Shown: in pieces, positions 34,050-46,065 of the stretch | Numbering within the stretch: position 1 is the stretch's first letter | Layout: each line of letters begins with the position of its first letter | NCBI GenBank assembly: GCA_003255025.1 | Contig: QANY01009317.1 | Span: 1,781,786 to 1,845,785, forward strand | Direction: 5' to 3' | From: Datisca glomerata | Lineage: Eukaryota; Streptophyta; Magnoliopsida; Cucurbitales; Datiscaceae | DNA length: 64,000 nucleotides | Notes under the pieces: model-generated | What the model saw: only the letters and a program-made list of their open reading frames with translations | What the model was told of the DNA's origin: nothing | Databases searched by the model: none | Program-made: the position numbers and the translations under genes

Positions 34050-35509
34050 TTCATTTAGCGATTCGCCCAGAAAGTGATGGCTTTTCAAATATATATTTGA
34101 TTGGGTCCATCTTTGAAATTAGCCAAGTGGTGTGGTATAACATGTACTGTCTAAGCCGATGAGCAACTCAGGCTAATGCACAACACGTTTTCTCTAACAT
34201 CGAATAATTAGCCTCATAAATTGTGAACCTTTTGCTTAAATAGTATATTTCTTGTTCTTTCTTTTTAGAGACATCATGTTGACCAAGTACGCAACCCATG
34301 GATTTTCCTGTCACTGTAAGATACAAAATGAGTGGACGTCCTGGAGTTGGAGGAATAAGTATAGGTGGATTTTGCAAGTATTGCTTGATCTTCTCAAAAG
34401 CAATTTGACAATCATCATTCCATTCTTCTGCATCACTTTTGTGGAGAAATTTAAAGATAGGTTCACAAGTTGCAGTTAGCTGTGAGATTAACCGGGCTAT
34501 GTAATTTAATCTCCCGAAGAAACCTCTAACTTCTTTTTGAGTTTGAGGTGGCGACATATCAATGATGGCTCGAACCTTGTCAGGGTCAAATTTTATTCCT
34601 TCCTTGATCACGACAAAACCAAGTAGTTTCCCTGAAAACGTTGCGAATGTACACTTTGTCGGGTTAAGCTTTAACTGAAACTTTCTCAACCGTCCAAATA
34701 GTTTTCGCAGAGTGACCGTATGATCTTCCCCTTAACGAGATTTGGCAATCATATCATCAACGTACACTTCGATTTCTTTATGCATAATATCATGAAACAG
34801 TATTACCATTGCCCGCTGGTAAGTCGCCCCTGCATTCTTCAGACCAAATGGCATAACCTTATAACAAAATGTACCCCATAAAGTTATAAAAGTCGTTATG
34901 CGGTGTTATGTACTAAGACATTGATATGGGGTAATGGAAAATTATCTTGGGGCTTGCCTGATTTAAGTCTCCATAATCGACGCACACCCTTACTTGCCCA
35001 TTTTTCTTCAGTACTGGGACTATGTTAGCAACTCATTCAGGGTATTTTGCTACTTCTAGAAAACTCGCATCTACTTACTTTTTTACTTCTTCTTTGATCT
35101 GTACCAGCATGTCTGGTTTCTTTTTCCGTAACTTTTGTCGCACTGGTTTACTTTTGGGCATAAGTGGTAAATGATGAACCATGATATCAGTGTCTAGACC
35201 TGACATATCATGATAAGACCATGCAAAGACATCAATATACTCTTTGAGTAAGTCAATTAATTCTCAACAGCTTTGGCTTGTCATAGAAGTGTCGATTTGG
35301 ACCTCTTTCGTCTCTCCCCCCAATCCCAAATTTATCACCTCCGTTAACTCTTGATATGCTTGAGTTATTTTTTCATCCTCCTCTACCCTTCTAACATTTT
35401 TGGAGATGGTTCGAAATTATTCTCATCACTTTCATCTGACTCTACGCTAAGAATGAGATTGTCAAAGTTATTGCTTATGCTCTTGTTTTCAAAATCATCA
35501 TTCTCGAAC
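34050..35509 (-). pseudogene. Reverse transcriptase-RNase H of B (exon 2)
   Basis: Exon 2 starts FENDDFENKSISNNFDNL. A linker with DMSGLDTDIMVHHLPL and KPVRQKLRKKKPDM leads to VANIVPVLKKNGQVRVCVDY. A deletion removes part of the palm before FITLWGTFCYKVMPFGLKNA. The catalytic box YVDDMIAKS at about 34764-34740 is intact, but a stop follows three codons later. The open block 34689-34168 covers the connection (RGFFGRLNYIARLIS) and the first RNase H (MGCVLGQHD, EIYYLSKRF). Confidence 0.9.
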
Positions 35510-35774
35510 CTGAATTGGATTATTGGATGAAAAGAAGGCGAAAAAAGTAAATAAATAGACAATGCATGAGTATGAACAACATTTCAGAAATGGAAAAAGT
35601 AGACATTAAAGGAAGAACACAAAGAACTGGAATTATATTTATCATTAGCAAAAGGAGACGAAAGAAGTTTTTAGATTTTCATTCAAAGAGATGACATGAA
35701 ATAGACGAGAACATAGGCCCATAACAATGAAGGCATTGGGTAGAATCATTAGAATTTTGGCATGAACACATTAC
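35510..35774 (-). other. Ogre intron in B (predicted, 265 bp)
   Basis: Minus strand: exon ...TTTTCAAGA, intron GTAATGTGTTCATG...CCAATTCAG, exon GTTCGAGAATG. Splicing joins GA+G and carries LLENFQE into FENDDFENK without a frameshift. Position, length, borders and phase equal those in element A. The pyrimidine-rich 3' end is ordinary for a plant intron. Confidence 0.82.
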
Positions 35775-36360
35775 TCTTGAAAATTCTCGAGAAGCACTGG
35801 TAGCTCGGTGACATCCCAATTGTTAACTTCATGATCTGAATCTTATCGAGAAACCAAGTCCTCTATACTTGCACTTGATAATTTTCCCAAGATTATGGAT
35901 ATTGAAAGCTCGGCGATATCATGTTCAAGGTTGTACTGCTCTACTATAATCGATTCTTCGAATGAAATTCCCCCACTTCTAAAGGATTTAGAAATATGGG
36001 GTATGATCGCCATTTTCATATCAAATTCCCTATTTTCGAGCCTAGCAATCCTCTTTTCTTTCTGTTGAGCTTCCACTCTCCTTCTATCAGCCTTGGTCGA
36101 TCTATATCCAAGCCCAAACCTTTGTTCATTCTTGTCTCACTCGATTAACTTATTTATGCCTTGATGCTTACCCCCGAGTCCTTTGCCTGGCTTATATCCC
36201 CCTTTTATCATCAACTTTGCAACCATCTGAGATGCTTTTGATAGGCTTCATGTTGGAGTGAGTTTCCCACTAGCAATAAATGTGGTGTTCACAATCTCAA
36301 ATGATTGAAATGAGCACTCCAATGCTTCTTCTGCCGCCTCAACATACGGCATGGTAGCCG
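35775..36360 (-). pseudogene. Linker between protease and intron, element B exon 1
   Basis: The open part 36076-35843 (EAQQKEKRIARLENREFDMKMAIIPHI) is a charged, helix-prone stretch. After one frameshift it ends in NWDVTELPVLLENFQE at the splice donor. Confidence 0.78.
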
Positions 36361-36379
36361 GCTTAGATACCAATAAATC

Positions 36380-36930
36380 TTATTCCCCATATATATAAAT
36401 GAGTTTATGATCCATTATAAATTTCAGCTTCTGATGTAATGAAGACGGTACTGCCCCGACAGAGTGAATCCATGGTCGACCTAAAAGAAAACTGTATGCT
36501 GGATTTATGTCCATCGCATGGAAAACAATATTGAATATGCATGGCTCAATTCGAATTTGTATCTCTATGTCTCCGACTACTTCTCTTCGGGTACCGTCGA
36601 ATGCTCTTACTATCATCATGCTCGATTGCATATGTGTTGCGTCCACAGGGAGCTTTGCTAGTGTGGATCTTGGCATTACATTTAGAGACGAGCCATTACC
36701 AATCAATACTTTTGCAACAACATAATCCCCACATTTCATGGATATATGTAGAGCTCTAGTGTGTCCGGTACCATCGGCAGGGATTTCATCATCTGTGAAA
36801 GTAATAAAATTTGGTGTGGTAATATTTTTGACAATTCCACTCAACTTCTCCACTGTAATGTTATGACAAACATATGCTTGATTCAAAACCTTCAATAATG
36901 TTTGGCGGTATTTGAATGGTGATAGGCATC
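36380..36930 (-). pseudogene. Aspartic protease of element B
   Basis: VVAKVLIGNGSSLNVMPRSTLAKLP is the active-site block, but the catalytic Asp of DNG is Gly (IGNG). RAFDGTRREVVGDIEIQI and AYSFLLGRPWIHSVGAVPSSL follow without interruption, so apart from the lost Asp this is the best-kept protease in the window. Its upstream part is missing because of the deletion that joins PITIQI to LLKVLNQAYVC near 36,905. Confidence 0.92.
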
Positions 36931-38988
36931 GGAGCATAAGACATAGTGGTGTGAGTTGACTTTTCCTCGTAATGTATTGTGAGAGGTTTTGGGATATAGG
37001 ACGACATTTCAACATTAACTTCAGATGATTCTTTAGTTATCATGAGGACTAAATAGTCATCTTCCTGGTATTCCTTTTCTCCTTTATGACTTATTGTAAG
37101 TATCTTTGCATCCAACAACTTTTGCACTTCCATTTTAAAATCAGCACATTCCTCAATTGTATGCCCTGTCACATTCATATGAAACAAACAATCGAAGTCA
37201 TGCATATGCTTCCTAGAAACGCCCTCATCCTCTGAGCGTGTTGGGTAGGTGTACCCTACTCTAGAAAGAAGATGGAAAAGTGTTTCCATTGACGTTCTCA
37301 CATCTTCCACGTCCCTCTTTCCATATGAAAAATATTCCTCAATTGCATTTACGGTAGGATTCTCATGATTTGGTAGAGGGTTGGAATTGATATATGGATT
37401 CTCATTAGCCTTTTTGAAATTCAACCATCCAGCCTTGATCAATGCATGTACTCTACCTTTTGATGCCGTGCAATTCTCAGTTGAATGTCCTACTGCCCCA
37501 GCATCATAATCACAGCGAGTAGTCAGATCATACCACCTTGGGTATGGTGGTTGTAGAGGTTCATAAGGAATTGGCACCAATTGATTATTCCGTATCAATT
37601 GAGGTAAGAGTTATGTATATGAGATGGGGATTGGATCATATTGGATAAAACATTGATTATTTCTATTTTCCCTTAGAGGCTGATCAGCCTGACCAACATT
37701 TTGCTGGTGAGTCGGTGGCTGAAACCCGATCTCGGGTTGTTTTGAAATGCTAATTGTTTAGAGTGATAATTGTACGAAATTTGTAAGGTATTTTCCATAT
37801 ATGATGCCACAGATTTAGGCCCCTCACTATACTTTGGAAATCCCCGCCTCGAGTTAGCAGCCTGTGATGGGTACCCAAAATTGATTGTATGTACATCCCC
37901 TTCTTTCCGCTTCAACGGCGGCCCTTTTTTTATGGATGATGTATCAGAAACAACTTCCAAAATTCTTCCATTCTTTACCCCATATTCAATCATTTCACCA
38001 ATCACTATCATGTCAGAGAAGTTCTTTGAAGCATTTCCAATCATCGTATCGTAGAATGGAGATCTTAAGGTGTTGATAAACACTATAGCCATCTCATTTT
38101 ATGACAAGGGGGGTGTACTTGAGCAGCTAATTCCCTCCACCTTTATGCATATTCTTTAAAGCCTTCAGTAGGCTTTTTCTCCATCCTTTGTAGATCTAGA
38201 TGATCAGGAGCCATGTCTATGTTGTACTTGTATTGTCTTAAGAAAGCATCAGCTAAATCTTTCCACCTCCAAATATGTTGGTTATCCAATTGGATATACC
38301 AGCGAGATGCAGCCCCTTTCAAGCTATTTTGAAAGAAATGAATCAGCATCTTATCATTATTTGCACAAACAGCCATCTTTATGCAGTACATAATAAGGTG
38401 GCTTCTTGGACATGTACTACCATCATATTTTTCAAACTCAGGTAATTTGAATTTGTGTGGGATGGTAACATCTGGGACCAAACATAATTGGGTTGCATTA
38501 ATGGTACCAAATACATCTGACCCTTCAATGACGTGCAGTCTTTCCTATAAAAAGTCCAGCTTATCCTTTGATAGTGGGTCTTCGCTTGGTTTAGTAACAT
38601 GCCTCTACCCCTTTGGGTCATCAACATCATGTATGATGATTGGCTCATTAGCGAGTTTGCCTTGTGGGGGTGAAAGCTTGGTTGTGGCAATGTGCCATTA
38701 TGGGTTGTACCCATTTTTCCCTGTCTGCATCATTTCCTGGACACTTGGAAATGGATAGTGCTGGATATTTACTGGTGGTGAAGCATGCTGAATGTGGTCG
38801 GTCTCATGACGTTGATAGGTCAAAGTGAACCCAGGAGGGTAAGGTGGAGTATCGTTTGGCAGCTGATTTTGTGATGATTGAGCCCCTTGCGGATTTTCAA
38901 GACAGTGGACTCTTGCCATTTGCTCTTTCAGCTCCCTAATTTCTTCTTTAATTTCCTCTCGCGATTGCTCTCTTTCTTGCTCGTCCAT
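36931..38988 (-). pseudogene. Gag of element B
   Basis: Met 38988 begins MDEQEREQSREEIKEEIREL, a coiled N-terminus. The capsid core has KFKLPEFEKYDGST, KMLIHFFQNSLKGAASRWYI, DLADAFLRQYKYNIDMAPD and, after a frameshift, FINTLRSPFYDTMIGNASKNF. The knuckle reads RCDYDAGAVGHSTENC, so the first His of the usual CX2H has become Asp. FKKANENPYINSNPLP and EECADFKMEVQKLLDAKIL end it. Open blocks are 38988-38698, 38481-38143, 38092-37673 and 37598-36861. Confidence 0.92.
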
Positions 38989-39248
38989 GACCCTAACTTG
39001 AGCTCGCGTTCGATAAGGATGTCGGAGTTGACAGGCTATCTTTGAAAAGTTTTCTTCTTAAAAAAGAATAAGATAATGAGATGGTAGATTTTGCTAATGA
39101 AGAAGAATAATAATAACAATAATAATAATGAAAGTGAATTTATGCCTGAGAAATGATATTGTGCAAAGTGAAAGTCCAAAAGTAACTCAATTTCATTCAA
39201 AAAAGTAGAGTCATCCACTACATTTGAGTATGTAGAAGTCAAACTATA

Positions 39249-41392
39249 CTACTCCGCAATATGAGTATATACAAAATGACCCAAATCTCTGTTGATTTCT
39301 TCCAAGAACTTAGACAAGTTCTCCCCATTAGGATGGATGGGCAATACACTTTTTTTCAAAAATGATGCTCGTTCCGCCAAATTGCTCGCTCTCACAGCCA
39401 TGCCTTTAAGCCATTCTATAGCTTTCCCTGATCATTGTCGAATCAAGTCGTGCTCTTGTTGCAGTAATTGGTAATCATATCTCAGTGCGTCGATATTAGC
39501 ATCATTATATCTTGCCAATTTCTCTGCCACGTTCTGATACGCTCTAACTTGGTGCTCAAGGCTTGCAATGACTTTTAATAGTTCTTCACTATCATTTGGT
39601 GACTCAGTCTTCCTAACTTTTTGATTCTCTAAATCAACTTGTAAATTATCAGCGATTCATCGTAACGAGTCATATTATTTTTCTAACTCAATGATGTACG
39701 CATTCTTCTTATCAACAGCCCTTTTAACCTCTTCTAAAACCTCTTGTACAAGCTTATTTTTCCTTTCTAGCTTCATGATTTGATCCTCTCATTCATAGAT
39801 TACCACTCGTAAATTCTCATTGTCCTCTGTCATCCTTCTGATTTTGTAGTTTAATTTGCGAGTGTCAGTTTCCGACTCTAAGTTTTTCTGCTTTAGATAT
39901 TCTTGATCCTCAATTTTGTTTCTCAAATCTCTGAGTTGTTTTTCCTCTTCGATCCTGTGTTGGCCAGAAAAATTCGTCTCGACTGTTAGACGTACATTTT
40001 CTTCCAAGAGAGCTAAATTCCTTTGACGCTCCTTATATAACTCATCCCGCTCCTCATTTTTAACAATCTCCCGATAAGCTTCTGGTAACTTGTGTGATTG
40101 TAAATCCTCAACTGGTAAGGCAATAGTTACTTTGCCTCTGCTCTCAAGCCACGTTTCATACTCCTTTGTGAAATTAATGTGATTCTTCTCATTTCGCACT
40201 CTTCTCGTTATTTTCCAAGCTCCAATTAGCTGCTGTAATTTTTGTTCAATATCTTGAGAATCATAACTGATCTCAATGTCCTTTAATGCGTGCATGGCAG
40301 GAACAAACTGTCTCATGTATATTTGACAGAGCACCATTAGCGGAGCATAGCTAGTACAACGCCATGGTCCTGGGAGCGGGACCCATTGATAGTCACCACA
40401 TTTGTAGATCATCGATGTCAACGACATCCATTGGGCTTTCCAAATAACATCCTCATCTTTCAACTTTGATAGGTGTGAGAGCCACATCCCTTTTGTGGGA
40501 AACTACGGATTCCATTTGGCCATTCCAAATTCTGCAACGGGAATTCTCGTCTTCATCCATGGACTTGAAAACTTAACTTAAGGACATTTGAATTCTGGTG
40601 GACATCTTAGATGGCTGAGAATCCAAATACATAAAAGATATAGAGAGCCGATGAACTTTCCTTTTTCAAGCGCTCGTATGTGATTTAAGGAACGAAAAGT
40701 CTCAGCTAGAATTGAGATAATAGGGTTAACACCATCTTCAACTTGCAGGAACATTTTTATCACTTTATCATCCACATAACCTTGAATTTTTTAAAACAAC
40801 ACGGTGCCATATATACACAGAGCATATAGAGCTATACATTTATCTTCCTTTAAGACATTTTGGGCGAGATCCAAGAGGTAATCCAGCGGCACGCACTCAT
40901 TCCCCCTTTAACTTTCAACATTTTCTCAATCTCAGATGCATGGACAGTACCCAAGAGCTTGGATAAAGCTCTCTTCAATGTAAGCCTTTTGTCATAATTA
41001 TAAACTTTATCCATGCTTTGTAGCGAGAAGTTCAGTAGAGCTTGATATTATTCAATTGTAGGAGTAAGATCAATTGTTCCAAAGCTGAAACATCTATACA
41101 GACGGTCCTAGAAATGTAATAAAGCCTTAAGAACGGGAGCATTGACTGTAATATACAGAAGATAAGCGATGTGACCATATTTGCCAACAAACAATTTTTT
41201 CTGCTCCGATGAAAAATCCTCCCATATCTTCTTCAACCTCTCCAAGTTAGTTTGTGAAAACTCTATCTTAGTGATTGGTTGTAGAAGAACGACATTCTCT
41301 TTTTCCAAACAGTCTCCTTTTCGTTTCTGCGTTTCTCCTGACCATTGGACTACTATAACTTGATCTTCTATCACACTCGGAGTAGAGGTTAT
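39249..41392 (-). pseudogene. ORF1 of element B: DUF7745-like domain plus coiled coil
   Basis: The homologue of 10990-13108. The original start codon is ATA here; the first Met is at 41374 (MIEDQVIVVQWSGE). LERLKKIWEDFSSEQKKLF...HIAYLLYITVNAPVLKALLHF is followed by a TAG (41108-41110), then DRLYRCF. A clean 232-codon frame at 40487-39789 carries the middle (GDYQWVPLPGPWRCTSYAPL) and a long heptad-rich segment with ERQRNLALLEENVRL and RNKIEDQEYLKQKN. It ends NRDLGHFVYTHIAE with a stop at 39249-39251. Function unknown. Confidence 0.87.
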
Positions 41393-42052
41393 GGTCTCTA
41401 AAATATGAATGAATTGAATACTTCTCTACAATCCCTATTACGCAACATGATGCATGTTTGAAAAAAATGAAAGACGAAGTAAGAAGTGAAACAAAGGGAA
41501 AGAAGAGAAATGTTTAAATAGCGTAGGACATATATACATGAATAAAATTAATCTGATATCATAGTTAATCAGATATCATAGTTAAGCAGAATCTTTATTT
41601 CTATCAAACATTGGTCATGAGATAGGCTTTAAAAACAAAATGCATGGGTGGTTGGGCTCTCAAATCTCTTAATAAGCTCTCAGGTTGTCCTCACTATTAC
41701 TGAACGGAATAATAGGGGCCCCTAAACGGTATCCAGAAAGGGTCGATCTGAGTGAGAACTTTTGTGAGCCTGCACGGGAATCGTAGTTCCACGAAGGCAT
41801 TCCACTACTCATTCTCGCTAATCCTAAAGGGAAAGCCCGGGTATAGGGCTAGCGTATATGTGTGAAATTAGAAATTATGTAAAGAAATATACTTCGTAAA
41901 AAAAGAGTTATGTACAACTACAGTCAAGAATTAGAAAAAAAAAAAAAAGAATGAATCAAATAAACAAACAAAGAACCATATAAAAAGATAGCATATGATG
42001 AAATTTTGGCTTGACTCTCTATTGATCTAAAGATGGTTAGACAATTGTTTCT
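41393..42052 (-). other. Untranslated leader of element B
   Basis: Homologous to 13109-13748. It contains a short in-place repeat (TTAATCAGATATCATAGTTAA near 41560) but no coding frame that I can support. Confidence 0.65.
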
Positions 42053-42069
42053 CTCCGGTGGAGTCACCA
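42053..42069 (-). promoter_or_regulatory. Primer-binding site, tRNA-Arg type (B)
   Basis: The minus strand reads TGGTGACTCCACCGGAG, three bases from the LTR. It is the same site as in A with three differences from the tRNA-Arg complement. Confidence 0.82.
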
Positions 42070-42960
42070 AGCTATCGCAACGTGCATGCGACGCGGAGCA
42101 GCGATTGAAAAATCATTTTTTGAGGGAAAAAAATTCGGAGTCGCCACAAATCATTTTAGGACGTGATTGGTCACCCAAATTTAAAATCAAATATTTTGGT
42201 CTGCGAAAATTTAAAGTTGGTTCGGGAGTCATTTGCGTGTGGGGAAGGTATTAGCACCCCACACCGCCCATTATGAAAAATGGTTACCAAATTTAATCAA
42301 ATATTATCCAAATTATTTTTTTCTAAAAATAATGTTATAAAAATTCAATTTTGAATGTTCCATTTGGTACATTTTGTATCATAAAAATGAGAAAATAAAT
42401 TACCTTTCAACGGGTGGTATAAAGACATTAAAAAATTATTATTTTTTACCAAAGCGTTATTGGAGTTACTCTCCGTATCGTAACAGATAACTCCTCACCT
42501 TGGTAGTTCGAGAAATTTGGTATCCCAAATATTTAAAGTCTGTCATCATATTTTTTAGTGAAAACTAAATAAAGAAATTTATAAAATTTAAATCAAATTG
42601 TTATGATTTTAATTTACGAGCGTCAATTTTGATGATAAAAAATAAAATAATAATCACATATAGCCGTGACATATGAAAATAATACATAAATAAATAAGAA
42701 GAGATAACAACTATAAATAAAAAAAGAAAAATGGAAATGAATGTTAGAGATGATAAATATGTATGATAAATTTTAAAAAAAATGTGCATAGTGAAAATAA
42801 TGAAACAAGATGTGAAATAATAAAAAATAAATATAAAAATAAATTACAACAAACTAATAAATTATCTATTAAAAAATAGAAAAATAAACAAACATAAAAA
42901 TAAAAAAAATATGAACGACAAAAAAATAACAAAATAAAGTAAAAAATAAAAAAAATAAAA

Positions 42961-42961
42961 N
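42961..42961. other. Undetermined base in LTR B, at the palindromic array site
   Basis: This is the only N in the window. The sequence left of it (AAATAAAA) and right of it (TTTTTTAGTAAATAAATTG) corresponds to the two sides of the palindromic array in the left LTR (about 31370 and 31545). It most likely stands for an unresolved gap. Confidence 0.8.
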
Positions 42962-44104
42962 TTTTTTAGTAAATAAATTGATAATAAATTTTTTATGTGT
43001 AAAATAAATTAATCCATGAAAAAAATGCTTAATTTCATGCATGATTTGCATGATCATACTTTTTTTACTACATGGTCTATTAATTATCAATTTTTATTTC
43101 TTCACCCAATACTAATCAAATAGAAAAAGAATGATCATGAATGCTAATTAATTTAAACAAGTGTCACTATAAATAAATAAATAATTTTGTTTGGGATATA
43201 AATATACCATTTTTTATTTTTGGACTATTTAGTTTACTAATTACCATTTTTCCTTTCTTCCTTCATTTCTAGGAATGATCATGGATGGTAACTAGTTTAA
43301 ACAAGTGTCACTAAAAAAAATCCATAAAACTTTCAAAATAAAATAATTTTTGTTTGGGATATAAATATACCATTTTTTTATTTTGGACCACTTAGTTCAC
43401 TAATTACCATTTTTCCTTTCTTCCTTCATTGTTAGGAATGATCATGGATGGTAACTAGTTCAAACAAGTGTCACAAAAAATGATGGTCAAAAAATTAAAA
43501 AGAAAAGAAGAGAAGATTTCTAAGAACATAAAAAAAATCAAAACTTAAAAGATTTGCATAATCTTGTATAAAGGTTTTACTCTCTATTTTATGCATTTTT
43601 ACGTATGAGAAATTATCATAGAAGATTTTTTCATCAAATGTACATTTTCAACCCATTAAATGGTTTATTCACATTGAATTAATTTTACACCCCTCAAAAT
43701 TTTATTCTCATTCTCATTAATTGAGTTGATGACAAAAAATCTCATCATCAAACTTGTAAGGAAATAAACAATATATGAAAACAAAACTTAAGATTAAAAA
43801 TAGGAGAAATGATAAATAATGAGCAAACAAACCTATATATGAAAAATGAAACAAAGAAATATCAAATACATGAGTATGGAAAAGAGATATGATTAATTAG
43901 AATGAACAAAATATATTGTAAGCTAAATGTAAGAGATTTGAACTACCTTAATAAAAATAAAATGAGAAGATGGAAGATGAATATAAATGAAAAGTCACCT
44001 TCTTTCTCTTTTTCACTATTTTATCAAAACCTCTCTTTCTCTCTCTAAAATCTCTCCTCTTCCTCACTCTCCCAAATCTCCCCTTTCAAGTGAATACCTC
44101 CCCT

Positions 44105-44114
44105 CTATTTATAG
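44105..44114 (-). promoter_or_regulatory. TATA box of the 5' LTR of B
   Basis: The minus strand reads CTATAAATAG followed by AGGGGAGG, identical to the site in the 5' LTR of A. Confidence 0.75.
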
Positions 44115-44305
44115 GCAAACTTAGGGCTTCACTTTTTTAATTTTAATCTTTTTGTTCCTCTTTTTTGAGCCCTTGGACAAATTTTCTTATTTTTAGGCAT
44201 TGAGCTATTTTTCAAATCATACACATAGTCTTAGACTAGTATATGGGCAAAAAAATAAAATTTATATTTTCAAAGTAGTGGACCGGATAAAATACGGTAT
44301 CTACA

Positions 44306-44358
44306 ATACACATCTTATGCACCTGAGTCCATTCTACGTGTCTGGAAATAAGGTCATC
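44306..44358. repeat. Right flank of B: TSD (ATACA) and donor of the 53-bp internal copy
   Basis: The first five bases are the target-site duplication. The full 53 bp recur at 32998-33050. Confidence 0.9.
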
Positions 44359-45900
44359 GAAAGTATGCGTTCTATTAAGTTTAATATCACGAAAATTTAA
44401 TTATTTACATTTTGAATGAAGGGTACTTTTTAGTAATATTTAGTAGTGTTACATACACCACGAGGTGATCCTCAAACTTTTAGGAGAGTAGGATTTTGAA
44501 ATGCTTTAAGCTCTAACTGTATGATTCTCGACAAGTACACATAAATATCACAAATTTGCTAATTTTATTCTATAATTTTAAATTCTTCATTTAATATATG
44601 AGGTCGACAATTTTTAGAGCAATATGTCGACCCCTTTATAAGTGAAATTTATAAGATCATGTAAATTAAAAAAAACGAAGATATCCAAAATATCAGTTTT
44701 TCATTACTAAAAATAAAAAATATAACTAAAAATGAGATATAGAAAAACTAAAAATGTGCATTTCCACCCGAAAAGTAAAATACGCAAAAAAAACAAAAAC
44801 AAGGTTGACCAATACAAGAAAGCTGGCCAAGGAGTCATCCGTTTCCGCATCACTTGAACAATTGTTGTAATCATCTAGAATGAAGAGTTTAATTTTTCTG
44901 ATATTGTGATGATAGTTGAACATCATAGTCAAGTTAGTATTATCTCTCACACATAGAAATCCCCCCGAATTAGGCAAGATACAATACAAGTCAAAGAGAA
45001 CAGTCCATATTCCATAGCCTCCACATGTTAATTTTGAATGCCTCAATTCATAAGAACCTATATTTGTATTCAATAATGTGGCAAACGACGCTGTGATGTT
45101 TAATTATAAAGTCATGTAGGAACGTCATCTTATGATGAGTCAATGGTTTGGATTTTGTTAAAGTAGTATGGCTATTTATAAGTGCAATCATTGATTCGAC
45201 AAGGTAATACAAACTGTCCCTAGAAATGTATCAAGGACGCTCATTATGAAAAACTCGGTTATGAACCGATTGAAATGGTTGCTAATATTTGATGCAACAT
45301 GGTACAACTAAACGACGATCATGTCCGTTAATAAAAATTAGTGGCAAATACCTTGAAAATATAAATAAAAAAATTATATTACAATACCTTATTGATTTTT
45401 GGACCAGAAGATTTGGGTCGTTCTTCATACATTAAACAAAATAGATCAATCAGAGATAATTACCCCACTAATTTCAGAACATAGAAGATAGAAAAAAGTA
45501 ATATTACTGAACGAGCATGAAATATTTCTGGTGTGTGTGATTTTCCAGTATTCACCTCATCAACCTGCAGAGATAAGTTGATTGATAAGGGTATTTTTTA
45601 CTATTATTTTGAGTAATCTTTTTACCTCCCCCTACATGCATTGAAAGTTCAATGTAGGAAACCAATCATCTCAACGTGATGATATTAATGACTTCATGTG
45701 CTAGTTTTGAGAATGTATGTGCTTCTCTATGATTCTTCTTGTATCTTTAACATTGATGCACTTTTGAGTTGTCAACCCCCTCTTTCTTAACATGATTATG
45801 TCTTGTTCGATACTCAAAGGTTTCCTTAAATTCTTTTGTGTCTTTCTTGACATATAGGAGGAATACTTGGAAGACATAGCATTTTAGTTTATGTCCCCAT
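44359..45900. other. Unassigned AT-rich nuclear sequence
   Basis: No repeat family or gene is recognised. The sequence contains one moderately long frame (44726-45073, minus), listed separately. Composition changes to G+C-richer near 45,900. Confidence 0.55.
44726..45073 (-). CDS. Hypothetical 115-residue open frame
   Basis: It starts MNTNIGSYELRHSKLTCGGY and has a hydrophobic stretch near its C-terminus (LASFLVLVNLVFVFFAYF) that could span a membrane, followed by an aromatic tail. I recognise no family. In AT-rich intergenic DNA such a length can occur by chance, and no promoter or intron structure supports it. It could also be an exon or transposon scrap. Confidence 0.25.
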   Translation of the reverse strand: MNTNIGSYELRHSKLTCGGYGIWTVLFDLYCILPNSGGFLCVRDNTNLTMMFNYHHNIRKIKLFILDDYNNCSSDAETDDSLASFLVLVNLVFVFFAYFTFRVEMHIFSFSISHF

Positions 45901-45947
45901 TGTCCCCTACTGCTCTTTTAACAGGATTTTGCAGTTTACTCCTTGAA

Positions 45948-46065
45948 GACTCTGTGTGCCTCTAGGGTCAGTCTGCTGTCCCAGTTCGCCCCGACTGCGA
46001 TGATCTTCGATGCCTCCTCCGTGCCGAGGTTCAGTCGCACCATCTCCTGTTCTTGGTAATGCCAT
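45948..46065 (-). repeat. 118-bp dispersed repeat, copy 1
   Basis: About 93% identical by eye to 50080-50197. On the minus strand both copies encode EMVRLNLGTEEASKIIAVGANW. This resembles the protease-RT linker of Tat-type gypsy elements, but the match is too short to be sure. Confidence 0.85.

Larger units (their letters stand above)
30565..44305 (-). mobile_element. Element B: Ogre-like Ty3/gypsy retrotransposon, 3' part deleted
   Basis: This is the same family and domain order as element A. It keeps ORF1, gag, protease, the intron, RT-RNase H and archaeal-type RNase H, but integrase ends after the zinc finger. The 3' untranslated region with minisatellite and PPT is gone, replaced by a 53-bp copy of the right flank. 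A further deletion removes the gag-protease linker. Target duplication ATACA. The two LTRs differ at roughly one base in twenty over their first 200 bases, so B is not recent. Confidence 0.93.
42073..44305 (-). repeat. 5' LTR of element B
   Basis: It matches the left LTR, but starts TATCGC (TG changed to TA) and is about 200 bp shorter. A single N at 42961 replaces the palindromic array and its surroundings. TATA box at 44105-44114 (minus). Confidence 0.92.
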
